In this document: positions 1 to 9,883 of the stretch, one piece after another | Position numbering within the stretch: the first letter of the stretch is position 1 | Layout of the letters: every line of letters starts with the position of its first letter | Assembly: GCF_019968765.1 (NCBI RefSeq) | Contig: NZ_CP074149.1 | Coordinates: 1,984,001 to 2,048,000, forward strand | Length of the DNA stretch: 64,000 nt | Source: Enterobacter sp. JBIWA008 | GTDB taxonomy: Bacteria; Pseudomonadota; Gammaproteobacteria; Enterobacterales; Enterobacteriaceae | Direction of reading: 5' to 3' | Position numbers and translations under genes: made by a program | Notes under the pieces: model-generated | Database searches by the model: none | What the model was told of the DNA's origin: nothing | Seen by the model: only the letters and a program-made list of their open reading frames with translations

Positions 1-442
1 AGGTAATGAAGTGCTTTATGACTCTGCCGCCGTAATCGAATGGTATTCCGCCCGTGACGCAGCGATAGAAAACGAAAAGCTGCGCAAAGAGGTTGAACAG
101 CTGAGAGTTGATTCAGAATCAGACCTTGTGCCTGGCACGATTGATTATGAGCGCCATAGGCTTACCCGAGCCCAGGCTGATGCTCAGGAACTAAAAAATG
201 CAAAAGAGTCCGCTGAGGTGGTGGAGACCGCATTCTGCACGTTCGTGCTGTCGCGGATAGCCGGAGAAATTGCCAGTATCCTTGATGGAATACCTCTGTC
301 GGTTCAGCGGCGCTTTCCGGAACTGGAAAATCGACATATTGATTTCCTCAAGAAGGACATCATAAAAGCCATGAACAAAGCAGCTGCGCTGGATGAAATG
401 ATACCGGGGTTGCTGAGTGAATATATCGAACAGTCAGGTTAA
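1..442 (+). CDS. Nu1: Terminase small subunit Nu1 (5' end outside window)
   Basis: The reading frame is open from the first base (codons start at base 2) and ends at 442, so the N-terminal winged-helix DNA-binding part lies left of the window. The visible residues follow lambda gpNu1 almost position by position, ending in [10 protein letters not shown]. In lambda, gpNu1 binds cosB and joins gpA to form the terminase that cuts concatemers at cos and packages DNA. The stop overlaps the start of gene A by 26 bases, as in lambda. An internal GTG at 11 is not the true start. The cos site should lie just left of the window. Confidence 0.93.
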   Translation, partial: GNEVLYDSAAVIEWYSARDAAIENEKLRKEVEQLRVDSESDLVPGTIDYERHRLTRAQADAQELKNAKESAEVVETAFCTFVLSRIAGEIASILDGIPLSVQRRFPELENRHIDFLKKDIIKAMNKAAALDEMIPGLLSEYIEQSG

Positions 443-2339
443 GGGGCTACAGCACTCCGCGCGCTCGGGGCTCCGTTCGTTGTACCGGCCAGAACCGCAA
501 ACGGCGGTTGAGTGGGCAGACGAAAATTATTACCTTCCAAAAGAGTCTGCATATCAGGAAGGGCGCTGGGAAACGCTGCCGTTTCAGCGTGCGATAATGA
601 ATGCGATGGGTAATGACTATATCCGCGAGGTCAATGTCGTTAAGTCTGCCCGAGTAGGCTATTCAAAAATGCTGCTCGGCGTGTATGCGTATTTCATCCA
701 GCATAAACAGCGTAACTCGCTTATCTGGTTACCTACCGACGGTGATGCAGAAAACTTCATGAAATCCCATGTCGAACCGACAATCCGGGACATCCCCTCA
801 CTGCTGGCGCTGGCGCCCTGGTACGGTAAAAAGCACCGGGACAACACGTTGAGTATGAAACGTTTCTCGAATGGGCGAGGTTTCTGGTGCCTCGGTGGTA
901 AAGCTGCAAAAAACTACCGTGAAAAATCTGTTGATGTGGCGGGTTATGACGAACTGGCGGCATTTGACGATGATATCGAGAAAGAGGGCTCTCCAACGTT
1001 CCTGGGGGATAAACGTATTGAAGGGTCGGTCTGGCCTAAATCGATACGAGGATCCACACCCAAAATTAAAGGGACATGCCAGATTGAACGTGCCGCCAAG
1101 GAGTCGGAGCATTTCTTGCGCTTCCATGTTCCCTGCCCACACTGTGGGGAGGAGCAGTTCCTTAAATTCGGCGATAAAGAGACGCCATTCGGGTTCAAAT
1201 GGACGCCGGGCGATCCTGCCAGCGTTATATATCTTTGTGAACACAATGCCTGCGTAATTAAACAGCAGGAGCTCGATTTTTCGCAGGCGCGGTACATCTG
1301 TGATGAAACCGGGATCTGGACGCGCGACGGACTTTGCTGGTTTTCATCATCGGGTACCGAAATTGATCCGCCTGACAGCGTAACCTTTCACGTCTGGACA
1401 GCATATAGCCCCTTCACAACCTGGGTGCAAATCGTCAAGGACTGGATCAAGACCAAAGGCGACACGGGAAAGCGTAAGACGTTCGTCAACACAACGCTTG
1501 GTGAAACGTGGGAGCCTAAAATTGGTGAGCGTCCTGATGCTGAGGTGATGGCCGAACGTATTGAGCACTTCGGTGCCAGGGTGCCGGAGCGCGTGGCCTA
1601 TCTTACTGCCGGTATTGACTCCCAGCTTGACCGTTACGAAATGCGTGTCTGGGGCTGGGGGCCTGGCGAGGAAAGCTGGCTTATCGACAAAATTATCATT
1701 ATGGGTCGCCATGATGATGAATCCACGCTTCTGAGGTTGGATGAGGCGATCAACAAAACCTATCCGAGGCCTAACGGCGTTGAGATGCTTATTTCCCGCA
1801 TCTGCTGGGATATCGGCGGCATAGACCCAACGATTGTTTATACCCGCTCGAAAAAGCATGGTCTGTTTCGTGTCATCCCCGTTAAAGGCGCATCTGTCTA
1901 CGGCAAGCCCGTGGCAAATATGCCTCGTAAGCGTAACAAGAACGGCGTTTATCTCACTGAGGTAGGAACAGACACCGCGAAAGAGCAGATTTATAACCGT
2001 TTCACGCTGGTGGCAGAAGGTGACGAACCGCTGGCGGGAGCGGTTCACTTCCCTAATAACCCTGAAATATATGATTTAGCTGAGGCTCAGCAGCTTACGG
2101 CTGAAGAGCAGGTTGAGAAGTGGGTAGACGGGAAGAAAAAAATCGTCTGGGACAGTAAAAAACGACGAAATGAGGCGCTTGACTGTTTTGTCTATGCACT
2201 TGCAGCTCTGCGGATAAGTATCTCCCGCTGGCAGCTGGATCTGGATTCTCTTCTGGCCAGCTTACGGGAAGAAGACACTGGCCGTAAAAATAATAAATCT
2301 CTGGCGGATTATGCCAGGGCATTAGCGGGAGATGAATAA
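417..2339 (+). CDS. A: Terminase large subunit gpA
   Basis: 640 residues, close to lambda gpA (641) and alignable throughout. gpA is the motor ATPase and cos endonuclease of the packaging terminase. An atypical Walker A (KSARVGYSK, residues 76-84) lies in the N-terminal translocation ATPase; the C-terminal half carries the endonuclease. A Cys-x2-Cys pair near residue 238 (CPHC) is conserved with lambda. It overlaps Nu1 by 26 bases and shares a TAATG junction with W. No frameshift or missing motif is seen. Confidence 0.96.
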   Translation: MNISNSQVKGLQHSARSGLRSLYRPEPQTAVEWADENYYLPKESAYQEGRWETLPFQRAIMNAMGNDYIREVNVVKSARVGYSKMLLGVYAYFIQHKQRNSLIWLPTDGDAENFMKSHVEPTIRDIPSLLALAPWYGKKHRDNTLSMKRFSNGRGFWCLGGKAAKNYREKSVDVAGYDELAAFDDDIEKEGSPTFLGDKRIEGSVWPKSIRGSTPKIKGTCQIERAAKESEHFLRFHVPCPHCGEEQFLKFGDKETPFGFKWTPGDPASVIYLCEHNACVIKQQELDFSQARYICDETGIWTRDGLCWFSSSGTEIDPPDSVTFHVWTAYSPFTTWVQIVKDWIKTKGDTGKRKTFVNTTLGETWEPKIGERPDAEVMAERIEHFGARVPERVAYLTAGIDSQLDRYEMRVWGWGPGEESWLIDKIIIMGRHDDESTLLRLDEAINKTYPRPNGVEMLISRICWDIGGIDPTIVYTRSKKHGLFRVIPVKGASVYGKPVANMPRKRNKNGVYLTEVGTDTAKEQIYNRFTLVAEGDEPLAGAVHFPNNPEIYDLAEAQQLTAEEQVEKWVDGKKKIVWDSKKRRNEALDCFVYALAALRISISRWQLDLDSLLASLREEDTGRKNNKSLADYARALAGDE

Positions 2340-2545
2340 TGGCAACACAGGCTGAACTGGATGCCGCGCGCGCAGCGTTACATGATCTGATGATGGGAAA
2401 ACGGGTTGCGACGGTACAGAAAGACGGTCGAAGGGTGGAATTTACGGTGACGTCAGTCAGCGATCTGAAAAAGTACATCGCCGATCTAGAGTCACAGGTC
2501 GGTACCACTTCACGACGCCGCGGGCCGGCAAGGTTCTACGCATGA
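2339..2545 (+). CDS. W: Head-tail joining protein gpW
   Basis: A 68-residue protein with lambda gpW features: an N-terminal helix ([18 protein letters not shown]), a central beta hairpin, and a C-terminal helix ending in a basic RRRG segment. In lambda, gpW enters the head after DNA packaging and is needed for gpFII to bind and for the tail to attach. It starts within the TAATG that ends gene A and overlaps the start of B by 4 bases, so the three are probably translationally coupled. Confidence 0.93.
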   Translation: MATQAELDAARAALHDLMMGKRVATVQKDGRRVEFTVTSVSDLKKYIADLESQVGTTSRRRGPARFYA

Positions 2546-4130
2546 AAATTCCTTCTTTAGTTGGCCCCGACGGGAAAACCTCCCTGAGGGAATATGCAGG
2601 CTATCACGCTGGTGGCGGCGGATTCGGTGGGCAGCTAAATGCCTGGAATCCCCAGAGTGAAAGTGCCGACGCCGCACTTCTGCCGAACTTCGCCCGGGGT
2701 AATGCCCGTGCTGATGATCTGGTCCGTAACAATGGTTATGCGGCAAACGCCGTTCAGCTTCACCAGGATCACATCGTCGGGTCTTTTTTCAGACTGAGTT
2801 ACTGCCCGAGCTGGCGTTATCTCGGCATTAAAGAAGAGGAAAGCCGAGCATTTGCCAGGGAGGTGGAGGCCGCCTGGTATGAATATGCGGAGGATGACTT
2901 TTGCGGAATTGATGCCGAGCGCAAGCGTACCTTTACGATGATGATCCGTGAAGGCGTTGCGACGCACGCATTTAATGGTGAACTGTGCGTCCAGCCCACC
3001 TGGGACAGTGATTCATCGCGACTTTTTCGCACGCAATTTAAAATGGTTAGTCCAAAACGCGTGAGTAATCCCGGTAATACTGGTGACACGCGTAACTGTC
3101 GCGCGGGTGTCAAAATCAGTGATAGCGGCGCAGCGCTGGGGTACTACGTCAGTGAAGACAGCTATCCTGGCTGGATGTCGCAAAAATGGACCTATATACC
3201 ACGGGAACTGCCGGGCGGAAGGCCATCATTCATCCATATTTTTGAACCGCTTGAGGATGGACAGACCCGCGGCGCAAACGTGTTTTACAGCGTGATGGAG
3301 CAGATGAAAATGCTCGACACGCTGCAAAATACTCAGCTCCAGAGCGCAATTGTAAAAGCTATGTATGCGGCGACAATCGAGAGCGAGCTTGATACCGATA
3401 CGGCGATGGACTTTATCCTCGGCGCGGATAGTAAGCAGCAAAATAAGCTGACGGGCTGGCTTGGCGAAATGGCAGCATACTACGCTGCAGCGCCGGTTCG
3501 CCTCGGTGGCGCGAAAGTGCCTCATCTTATGCCTGGCGATTCCCTGAACCTTCAGTCAGCACAGGATACCGATAACGGTTATTCCACCTTTGAACAATCG
3601 CTCCTGCGCTATATTTCGGCCGGTCTTGGTGTTTCGTATGAGCAGCTTTCCCGTAACTACTCTCAGATGAGCTATTCGACGGCGCGCGCCAGCGCCAATG
3701 AATCCTGGGCGTTCTTTATGGGGCGTCGCAAGTTTGTCGCGGCCCGGCAAGCCTGCCAGATGTTCGTCTGCTGGCTCGAAGAGGCGATTGCGCGCCGGGT
3801 TGTCACGCTCCCGTCCAAAGCCAGGTTTAGCTTCCAGGAGGCGAGAACTGCCTGGGGTAACGCCAACTGGATTGGCTCGGGGCGCATGGCTATTATGGGC
3901 TGAAGGAGGTGCAGGAGGCCGTGATGCTGATTGAGGCTGGTCTCAGCACATATGAGAAGGAGTGTGCCAAACGCGGAGATGACTATCAGGAAATATTTTC
4001 TCAGCAGGTACGTGAAACTATGGAGCGCCGGAGCGCGGGACTTAAACCTCCGGCATGGGCGGCAGCTGCATTTGAATCTGGGCTGAAAAAATCAAACGAG
4101 GAGGTAAAAGATGACGCCAGAGCTGCGTAA
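2542..4130 (+). pseudogene. B: Portal protein gpB, broken by a one-base deletion
   Basis: Codons 1-453 follow lambda gpB (533 residues), then the frame ends at a TGA at 3901-3903. The missing C-terminal part (KEVQEAVMLIEAGL onward) continues in the next frame from about 3904 to 4130. Lambda has ATT-GAT-GG at this point and this sequence has ATT-ATG-GG, so one G is missing between 3894 and 3895. With the G restored the product would be about 529 residues, the normal portal length. The portal is the 12-subunit ring through which DNA enters the head, so loss of the last 75 or so residues would be expected to prevent virion formation. A sequencing error is the alternative. The restored frame overlaps C by 20 bases, as expected. 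Confidence 0.9.
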
Positions 4131-5454
4131 TCTCCCGCATATTGCCAGCATGGCCTTCAATGAGCCGCTGATGCTTGAACCCGCCTACGCGCGGGTTTTC
4201 TTTTGCGCGCTGGCAGGCCAGCTGGGAATCACCCGACTGACTGATTCCGCTTCTGGCGTCTCGCTCGGTGCTGAACAAATTGCAGAGCCGCTGGCGCTGT
4301 TTGGCGATGACGAGGAAATGGGGCCCCGGCCAGCGCGGAGCTATCAGGTAACAAACGGGATCGCGGTGCTGCCCGTTTCCGGGACGCTGGTCAGCAAAAC
4401 CCGAACACTTCAGCCTTATTCCGGTATGACGGGCTATAACGGGGTCATTGCCCGACTGCAGCAGGCAATGAGCGATCCCGGCGTAGACGGTATTCTGCTG
4501 GATATGGACACGCCGGGCGGGATGGTGTCCGGGGCTTTCGACTGTGCCGACATTATTGCCCGGATGCGGGATATCAAGCCCGTTTGGGCGCTGGCAAATG
4601 ATATGAACTGCAGCGCAGGGCAGCTAATTGCCAGTTCTGCATCGCGACGGCTTGTCACGCAAACGGCCAGAACCGGCTCTATCGGCGTCATGATGGCGCA
4701 CAGTAATTATGGCGCTGCGCTGAAAACTAACGGCGTTGAGGTCACGCTGATTTACAGCGGCGATCATAAAGTCGACGGCAACCCGTACGAAAAACTACCA
4801 AAGGACGTTCGCGCTGATTTTCAGACGCGCATCGATGCCACTCGTCAGATGTTTGCCGAAAAGGTTTCCGCTTATACCGGAATGTCAGTGCAGGCCGTAC
4901 TGGATACCGAAGCGGCCGTCTTCTCCGGCCAGGAGTCCGTGGATAACGGTCTGGCGGATGAACTTGTTAACAATACCGACGCGCTCAGCGTGATGCGCGA
5001 AGCACTCGACAGACGCAAAAAAACAACCACTGGAGGAACTATGCCATCACCTTCTGCATCTGCAGCGACCAATCAGCCAGCTGACCAGACAGCAACACAG
5101 ACGACTGCACCGGCTGAGCAGGTCACCACCGTTGACACAACAACTGCTGCCTTATCGGCCCCGGCAGACCTCAGCGCTCATGTATCGGCAGCCGTAGCCG
5201 CCGAGAATGGTCGCATCATGGGTATTCTGAACTGCGAAGAGGCAAAAGGTCGTGAATCACAGGCCCGTGCGCTGGCCGAAACGCCGGGCATGACGGTCGA
5301 GAGTGCACAGCGCATTCTGGCCGCGGCGCCGCAAAGCGCCCAGGCGCGTACCGATACGGCGCTGGATCGCCTGATGGAAACCGCACCAGGCGCTCTTTCA
5401 GCAGGGAATGCCTCTGCTGAAGCCGGCGACGATTTGTTAAACACCCCCGTTTAA
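4111..5454 (+). CDS. C: Head maturation protease gpC
   Basis: 447 residues against 439 in lambda gpC. The N-terminal 300 residues are an S49/SppA-like serine protease, with the nucleophile Ser in MNCSAGQ (about residue 170). The protease processes the portal and removes the scaffold during prohead maturation. The C-terminal third is Ala/Thr/Gln-rich and doubles as the scaffold Nu3, read from an internal start at 5041. The start overlaps the end of the restored B frame. This linker is longer and more divergent from lambda than the rest of the protein. Confidence 0.94.
   Translation: MTPELRNLPHIASMAFNEPLMLEPAYARVFFCALAGQLGITRLTDSASGVSLGAEQIAEPLALFGDDEEMGPRPARSYQVTNGIAVLPVSGTLVSKTRTLQPYSGMTGYNGVIARLQQAMSDPGVDGILLDMDTPGGMVSGAFDCADIIARMRDIKPVWALANDMNCSAGQLIASSASRRLVTQTARTGSIGVMMAHSNYGAALKTNGVEVTLIYSGDHKVDGNPYEKLPKDVRADFQTRIDATRQMFAEKVSAYTGMSVQAVLDTEAAVFSGQESVDNGLADELVNNTDALSVMREALDRRKKTTTGGTMPSPSASAATNQPADQTATQTTAPAEQVTTVDTTTAALSAPADLSAHVSAAVAAENGRIMGILNCEEAKGRESQARALAETPGMTVESAQRILAAAPQSAQARTDTALDRLMETAPGALSAGNASAEAGDDLLNTPV
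5041..5454 (+). CDS. Nu3: Internal scaffold protein Nu3 (in frame within C)
   Basis: An ATG at 5041 in the C frame is preceded by a strong ribosome binding site (GGAGGAACT ending at 5040), which indicates independent translation. The product is 137 residues, low-complexity at first and then helical (ILNCEEAKGRESQARALAE), as in lambda gpNu3. Nu3 forms the transient scaffold for the gpE shell and is removed by gpC. The nested gene arrangement is known from lambda; use of this particular start is inferred from the Shine-Dalgarno sequence. Confidence 0.85.
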   Translation: MPSPSASAATNQPADQTATQTTAPAEQVTTVDTTTAALSAPADLSAHVSAAVAAENGRIMGILNCEEAKGRESQARALAETPGMTVESAQRILAAAPQSAQARTDTALDRLMETAPGALSAGNASAEAGDDLLNTPV

Positions 5455-5463
5455 GAGGCTAAC

Positions 5464-5796
5464 ATGGCAATCACCGAAGTATTTACTCATCGCCAGCCGC
5501 TTGGTAACAGCGATCCGGCACACACCGCGTATGCACCGGGCGAACTGACAGCATCCACCCCGGCAATGACCCCGCTCATGCTCGATGCTACGTCCGGCAA
5601 GCTAACCGTCTGGGACGGCGAGCATGCAGGAGCAGCAACCGGCATTCTGGCGGTTACCGCTGACCAGAGCAGTGCTGAACTGGCATTCTATAAATCCGGT
5701 TCTTTCCGCATCGAAGATGTGCTCTGGCCATCTGCCGTTACCGACGAAAATATCAAGCGTAACGCGTTCGCCGGTACTGCAATCAGCATCGTTTAA
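5464..5796 (+). CDS. D: Head decoration protein gpD
   Basis: 110 residues, the length of lambda gpD, with the same layout: a flexible N-terminus ([17 protein letters not shown]) and a compact beta-rich body ([17 protein letters not shown]). gpD trimers clamp the expanded capsid and stabilise packaged DNA. It starts 10 bases after C with its own Shine-Dalgarno (AGAGGCTAAC). A terminator-like hairpin follows before E. Confidence 0.95.
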   Translation: MAITEVFTHRQPLGNSDPAHTAYAPGELTASTPAMTPLMLDATSGKLTVWDGEHAGAATGILAVTADQSSAELAFYKSGSFRIEDVLWPSAVTDENIKRNAFAGTAISIV

Positions 5797-5813
5797 TAAC
5801 CCTCAACTTTCAT

Positions 5814-5838
5814 AAAAGCCGCTTATGCGGCTTTTTTT
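5814..5838 (+). terminator. Terminator-like hairpin between D and E
   Basis: AAAAGCCGC / GCGGCTTTT arms around a TTAT loop, followed by a run of seven T. It has all features of an intrinsic terminator and lies only 14 bases before the E start codon. The late operon is presumably read through it under Q antitermination. The same arrangement recurs before L and J. Confidence 0.8.
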
Positions 5839-5851
5839 ACGGGAAAAATCT

Positions 5852-6877
5852 ATGTCAGTTTACACAACAGCCCAGCTTCTGGCGGTCAATGAGAAGAAAT
5901 TCAAGTTCGATCCGCTCTTCCTGCGTATCTTCTTTCGCGAAACTTATCCCTTCAGTACAGAAAAAGTCTACCTGTCGCAAATTCCGGGCATGGTCAATAT
6001 GGCGCTGTACGTATCGCCGATTGTCTCCGGGAAAGTGATTCGTTCCCGTGGTGGCAGCACGTCGGAATTTACGCCGGGGTATGTGAAGCCAAAACACGAA
6101 GTGAATCCGCTGATGACCCTCCGCCGCCTGCCTGATGAAGATCCACAGAATCTGGCCGACCCTGCCTATCGCCGCCGACGCATCATTCTTCAGAACATGA
6201 AAGATGAAGAGCTTGCAATTGCGCAGGTAGAAGAAAAGCAGGCCGTTGCTGCAGTCCTCAGTGGTAAATACACCATGACCGGGGAAGCGTTTGAACCGGT
6301 TGAAGTTGATATGGGACGCAGTGCCGGTAACAACATCACCCAGGCGGGTGCAGCTGCCTGGTCTTCTCGCGACAAAAAAACGTACGACCCGACCGATGAT
6401 ATTGAAAAGTACGCGCTTAACGCCAGCGGTGTGGTCAACATTATCGTCTTCGATCCAAAGGGCTGGGCGCTGTTCCGCTCCTTTGACGCGGTGAAGGAAA
6501 AGCTGGATACGCGTCGCGGTTCAAGCTCTGAGCTCGAAACCGCCGTAAAAGACCTGGGAATGGCCGTCTCATATAAGGGGATGTATGGCGACGTAGCCAT
6601 CGTTGTGTACTCCGGTCAGTACATCGAGGATGACGTCAAAAAGAACTACCTGCCGGATCTGACAATGGTGCTGGGAAATACCCAGGCGCGCGGTCTGCGT
6701 ACCTATGGCTGCATTCTGGATGCAGATGCACAGCGCGAAGGCATTAATGCTTCAACGCGCTATCCGAAAAACTGGGTGCAAACGGGCGACCCGGCTCGCG
6801 AGTTCACCATGATTCAGTCAGCTCCGCTGATGCTGCTGCCAGATCCGGACGCGTTCGTTTCAGTCAAGCTGGCATAA
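5852..6877 (+). CDS. E: Major capsid protein gpE
   Basis: 341 residues, the same length as lambda gpE and nearly identical through the body (KVYLSQIPG, RSRGGSTSEFTPGYVKPKHE). It forms the T=7 HK97-fold shell. The ATG at 5852 (MSVYTTAQLL) was chosen because it matches the lambda N-terminus; an upstream in-frame ATG at 5825 would start inside the preceding terminator hairpin. Confidence 0.97.
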   Translation: MSVYTTAQLLAVNEKKFKFDPLFLRIFFRETYPFSTEKVYLSQIPGMVNMALYVSPIVSGKVIRSRGGSTSEFTPGYVKPKHEVNPLMTLRRLPDEDPQNLADPAYRRRRIILQNMKDEELAIAQVEEKQAVAAVLSGKYTMTGEAFEPVEVDMGRSAGNNITQAGAAAWSSRDKKTYDPTDDIEKYALNASGVVNIIVFDPKGWALFRSFDAVKEKLDTRRGSSSELETAVKDLGMAVSYKGMYGDVAIVVYSGQYIEDDVKKNYLPDLTMVLGNTQARGLRTYGCILDADAQREGINASTRYPKNWVQTGDPAREFTMIQSAPLMLLPDPDAFVSVKLA

Positions 6878-6922
6878 CTTTCCACAGTGGCCCTGATGGG
6901 CCACATTTCTGGAGTATTTCCC

Positions 6923-7336
6923 ATGACAGAAAAAGAAACCCTTATCGCCCGACTGAAAGAGCTGGGCGTAAAGCTGAATCGTGAGGTCAACGTCACAGGC
7001 ACCATCCAGGAGCTTACGTTACGTATTTCTGAGCTCGAAGAGGAACTCGACGAAGACGGAGAAGAGGGTGCTGAGGTGTCCGTTGCCAGCACTACTGCTA
7101 TCAGCACCTCGGGCCAGCCAGGCCCAGATAACACCTCTGGCTCTATTACCGAGAATCCTGCGTCAAATGAGCCCGGCGAGCTGGTGGCGGTTGAGACACT
7201 GGTGACCTTGCACATTGATGCACTTCACGCCACACGCAACGAGTCCCTCTCTATTGTTGAGCCTGGTGTCGTTATTCGCGTGACCGACGCGGAGGCTACC
7301 GAACTGATTTCTCAGGGGCTGGCCCGGGAAGTCTGA
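6923..7336 (+). CDS. FI: DNA packaging protein gpFI
   Basis: 137 residues against 132 in lambda. The N-terminal MTEKETLIARLKELG and the C-terminal segment (LVTLHIDALHATRNE) match gpFI; the acidic middle (EELDEDGEEG) is variable. In lambda, gpFI helps terminase bind proheads. The ATG at 6923 follows a CTGGAG ribosome binding site; an upstream GTG at 6887 would add 12 unrelated residues. Confidence 0.88.
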   Translation: MTEKETLIARLKELGVKLNREVNVTGTIQELTLRISELEEELDEDGEEGAEVSVASTTAISTSGQPGPDNTSGSITENPASNEPGELVAVETLVTLHIDALHATRNESLSIVEPGVVIRVTDAEATELISQGLAREV

Positions 7337-7347
7337 CAGGGGGCCTA

Positions 7348-7701
7348 ATGGCTGATTTCGATAATCTTTTTGATGAAGCGATGGCGCGCGCGGATACCAC
7401 TATACGTGGAGTGATGGGCGCAGAGGCAAGGATAACCTCTGGATCTTTATCCGGCGTCACGCTCCGCGGGGTCTTTGACGATCCAGAGAACATCGGTTTC
7501 GCAGAAGCGGGGATCAGAATTGACGGAACCAAGCCGACGTTTTTTGTGAACTCATCGGATGTAAGCGGGCTGGAACGTCTGGACACGCTGAAGGTAAACG
7601 GGCGTGAATTTTGGGTTGATCGCGTGGGCCCGGATGATTGCGGTTCCTGCCATGTATGGCTGGGTAGTGGATCACCTCCCGGCGGATCGCGGCGGCGTTA
7701 A
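7348..7701 (+). CDS. FII: Head-tail joining protein gpFII
   Basis: 117 residues, the same length as lambda gpFII, with MADFDNLFD at the start, a central VFDDPENI and the C-terminal WVDRVGPDDCGSCHVWLG. gpFII binds the gpW-filled portal and forms the surface to which the gpU-capped tail attaches. It starts 11 bases after FI with the site GGGGGCCTA. Confidence 0.93.
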   Translation: MADFDNLFDEAMARADTTIRGVMGAEARITSGSLSGVTLRGVFDDPENIGFAEAGIRIDGTKPTFFVNSSDVSGLERLDTLKVNGREFWVDRVGPDDCGSCHVWLGSGSPPGGSRRR

Positions 7702-7710
7702 GGAGCATTC

Positions 7711-8295
7711 ATGTCGATAAAAGGTCTTGAGCAGGCGATTGCCAACCTGGATAGCCTGGACAGAAATATGGTTCCCAATGCCAGCGCATGGGCTGTGAAC
7801 CGGGTTGCTGCTAATGGCGTCTCGGTTGCCGTCCGAAGAGTGGCGAAAGAAACGGTAGCCGGTGATAACCGCGTTTCGGGGATACCTGTAAAGTTGGTCA
7901 GACAAAGGGTGAGAATCAACAAAGCCTCGGCGTCAGGGCACTCAGCGGCCCGAATTAAGGTTAACCGGGGCAACCTTCCCGCCATCAAACTCGGTGCCGC
8001 ACAGGTCAGGGCTACGAACCGAAAAGGCCCGCTGGTTCGAAAAAGTAGCGTGCTGAGAATTGGTCGTTATGTTTTTCGCGACGCCTTTATCCAGCGCCTG
8101 GCGAACGGCCGCTGGCACGTCATGAAGCGCATTGCAGGAAAAAGTCGTTATCCCATCGACGTGGTCAAAATCCCATTGTCCGCGCCCCTCACTACTGCTT
8201 TCGAAGCAGAGAAGAAACGCATGCTTGAAGAGGAAATGCCAAAACAACTTGGCTATGCCCTCAGGCAACAACTGAGGTTGCATCTGACACGATGA
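7711..8295 (+). CDS. Z: Tail completion protein gpZ
   Basis: 194 residues (192 in lambda gpZ), with the typical basic composition and an N-terminal MSIKGLEQAIANLDSLD. gpZ is needed late in lambda tail assembly; particles made without it inject poorly. It overlaps U by an ATGA junction. Identity rests on position between FII and U plus overall similarity. Confidence 0.9.
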   Translation: MSIKGLEQAIANLDSLDRNMVPNASAWAVNRVAANGVSVAVRRVAKETVAGDNRVSGIPVKLVRQRVRINKASASGHSAARIKVNRGNLPAIKLGAAQVRATNRKGPLVRKSSVLRIGRYVFRDAFIQRLANGRWHVMKRIAGKSRYPIDVVKIPLSAPLTTAFEAEKKRMLEEEMPKQLGYALRQQLRLHLTR

Positions 8296-8690
8296 AACAC
8301 ACTCTCATTCGCCAGAAAATTATTGATGTGCTTGAAGAGGCCATCGGGATCGACGTCATGTTTTTTGACGGGCGCCCGGCTGTCATTGAGGAGGAGGATT
8401 TTCCTGCCGTCGCGGTCTATCTGACCGATGCGGAGTATACCGGCGAAGAACTTGATGCCGATATGTGGGCGGCAACGTTACATATCGAGGTCTTCCTGTC
8501 CTCGCAGGTACCAGATTCCGAACTGGATGAATGGATGGAAAGCCATATCTATCCGGCCCTCGCTGATGTTCCCGGCCTCGATTCACTGTTAACGCTCATG
8601 GTTCCACAAGGCTTCGATTACCAGCGCGATGATGCGATGGGGCTGTGGACCTCCGCCGATATGAAATATTCAATCACTTACGAAATGTGA
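8292..8690 (+). CDS. U: Tail terminator protein gpU
   Basis: 132 residues (131 in lambda gpU): [17 protein letters not shown], an acidic middle, and a C-terminal beta strand ([13 protein letters not shown]). gpU forms a hexameric ring that stops tail polymerisation at the length set by H and makes the tail competent to join heads. It starts in the ATGA overlap with Z. Confidence 0.94.
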   Translation: MKHTLIRQKIIDVLEEAIGIDVMFFDGRPAVIEEEDFPAVAVYLTDAEYTGEELDADMWAATLHIEVFLSSQVPDSELDEWMESHIYPALADVPGLDSLLTLMVPQGFDYQRDDAMGLWTSADMKYSITYEM

Positions 8691-8697
8691 GGAAAAC

Positions 8698-9441
8698 ATG
8701 CCAACACCAAATCCACTTGCTCCTGTAAAAGGTGCCGGTACCACCCTCTGGCTTTACACCGGAACGGGCAACGCTTTCTCTAACCCACTGTCTGATATCG
8801 ACTGGAATCGCCTGGCGAAAATCAAAGAGCTGACGCCGGGCGAAATGACCGCCGAATCGTATGACGACACTTACCTCGACGACGAGGATGCCGACTGGAA
8901 CGCCACCGCCCAGGGGGCAAAATCTGCTGGCGATACCTCGTTCACCCTCGCCTGGAAGCCGGGCGAAGAAGGGCAAAAAGACCTGGTCGCGTGGTTTATT
9001 GATGGCTCAGTACGCTATTACAAAATCAAATACCCGAACGGTACCGTCGACGTTTTCCGCGGCTGGTGCAGCAGCCTGGGTAAAGCGATTCCGGCAAAAG
9101 AGGTCATTACCCGTACAGCGAAAATCACCAATACCGGCAAGCCGGAACTGGCTGAAGAAAGCGGGACCCCGAATATCCCCGTGACCGGCGTTACGCTCGA
9201 TAAAGCCACGGTAAGCGTGGTCGTGGGCGCAACCACAACGCTCAATGTGACGGTTAACCCTGCAAGTGCCTCAGATACCTCGTTCCGCGTGGCAACCTCC
9301 GACGGGGCAAAAGCAACGGTCACCGTTAGCGGCAACGCGATCACCGTCACCGGCGTGGCGGCAGGTACCGCTGACGTTATTGTTATGACCAGCGACGGTA
9401 ATTTCGTAGCGGTCTGCAAAGTCACCGTAACTGCAGCGTAA
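8698..9441 (+). CDS. V: Major tail tube protein gpV with C-terminal Ig-like domain
   Basis: 247 residues (246 in lambda gpV). Residues 1 to about 155 are the tube-forming domain. Residues 160-247 ([20 protein letters not shown] onward) form a BIG_2 bacterial Ig-like domain that projects from the tail surface in lambda. The Ig-like part carries the usual V-x-V-G-x-T-x-T/L-x-V and [13 protein letters not shown] signatures. RBS GAGGAAAAC precedes the ATG. Confidence 0.95.
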   Translation: MPTPNPLAPVKGAGTTLWLYTGTGNAFSNPLSDIDWNRLAKIKELTPGEMTAESYDDTYLDDEDADWNATAQGAKSAGDTSFTLAWKPGEEGQKDLVAWFIDGSVRYYKIKYPNGTVDVFRGWCSSLGKAIPAKEVITRTAKITNTGKPELAEESGTPNIPVTGVTLDKATVSVVVGATTTLNVTVNPASASDTSFRVATSDGAKATVTVSGNAITVTGVAAGTADVIVMTSDGNFVAVCKVTVTAA

Positions 9442-9451
9442 GGAAGGACGC

Positions 9452-9883
9452 ATGTTTCTGAAAAAAGAGAAGTTCACCTGGCAAACAGAATCCCTGACCA
9501 TCTTCGAGCTGTCGGCGCTGCAGCGTATTGAGTACATCACGTTTATGGCCGCAGAGGAAAAGGCCGTCAGCGCTGACAGCGACGGCATCAGCGATCAGGA
9601 AATGACGGCCAGGCTGATTGGCTCAAATATTCGCTGCGGTGCGCGTTTGATCGCGATGTCTTTGTGGCATAACGATCCGGCTGGCACGGATGTGGAAACG
9701 CTTTATCAGCAGGTGCTTAGCGGCTGGCCGCCGGAGGCGATCGGTAAAGCAGAAATGGAAATAAAGCTGCTCTCCGGCATGCTCGTTCCGGTTGATGATG
9801 ACAACGTTGCCGATCCGGATGCCTCCGCGGAGGCCGAAAGCGCTGAACCCGTTACGGCGGAAAAGCCCTTGCCAGCGAGCTGA
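9452..9883 (+). CDS. G: Tail assembly protein gpG (zero-frame product)
   Basis: 143 residues (140 in lambda gpG) with [27 protein letters not shown] matching lambda's start (shown here in part as [10 protein letters not shown]). gpG binds the tape measure protein H and acts as a chaperone in tail assembly. Near its end, at 9859-9865, the ribosome can shift back one base to make gpGT. The C-terminus is acidic and rich in Ala and Glu, as in lambda. Confidence 0.93.
   Translation: MFLKKEKFTWQTESLTIFELSALQRIEYITFMAAEEKAVSADSDGISDQEMTARLIGSNIRCGARLIAMSLWHNDPAGTDVETLYQQVLSGWPPEAIGKAEMEIKLLSGMLVPVDDDNVADPDASAEAESAEPVTAEKPLPAS

Noticed and set aside
3909..4130. Independent 73-residue gene after the portal gene
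   Set aside because: It is the displaced C-terminal part of the portal protein after the one-base deletion, matching lambda gpB.
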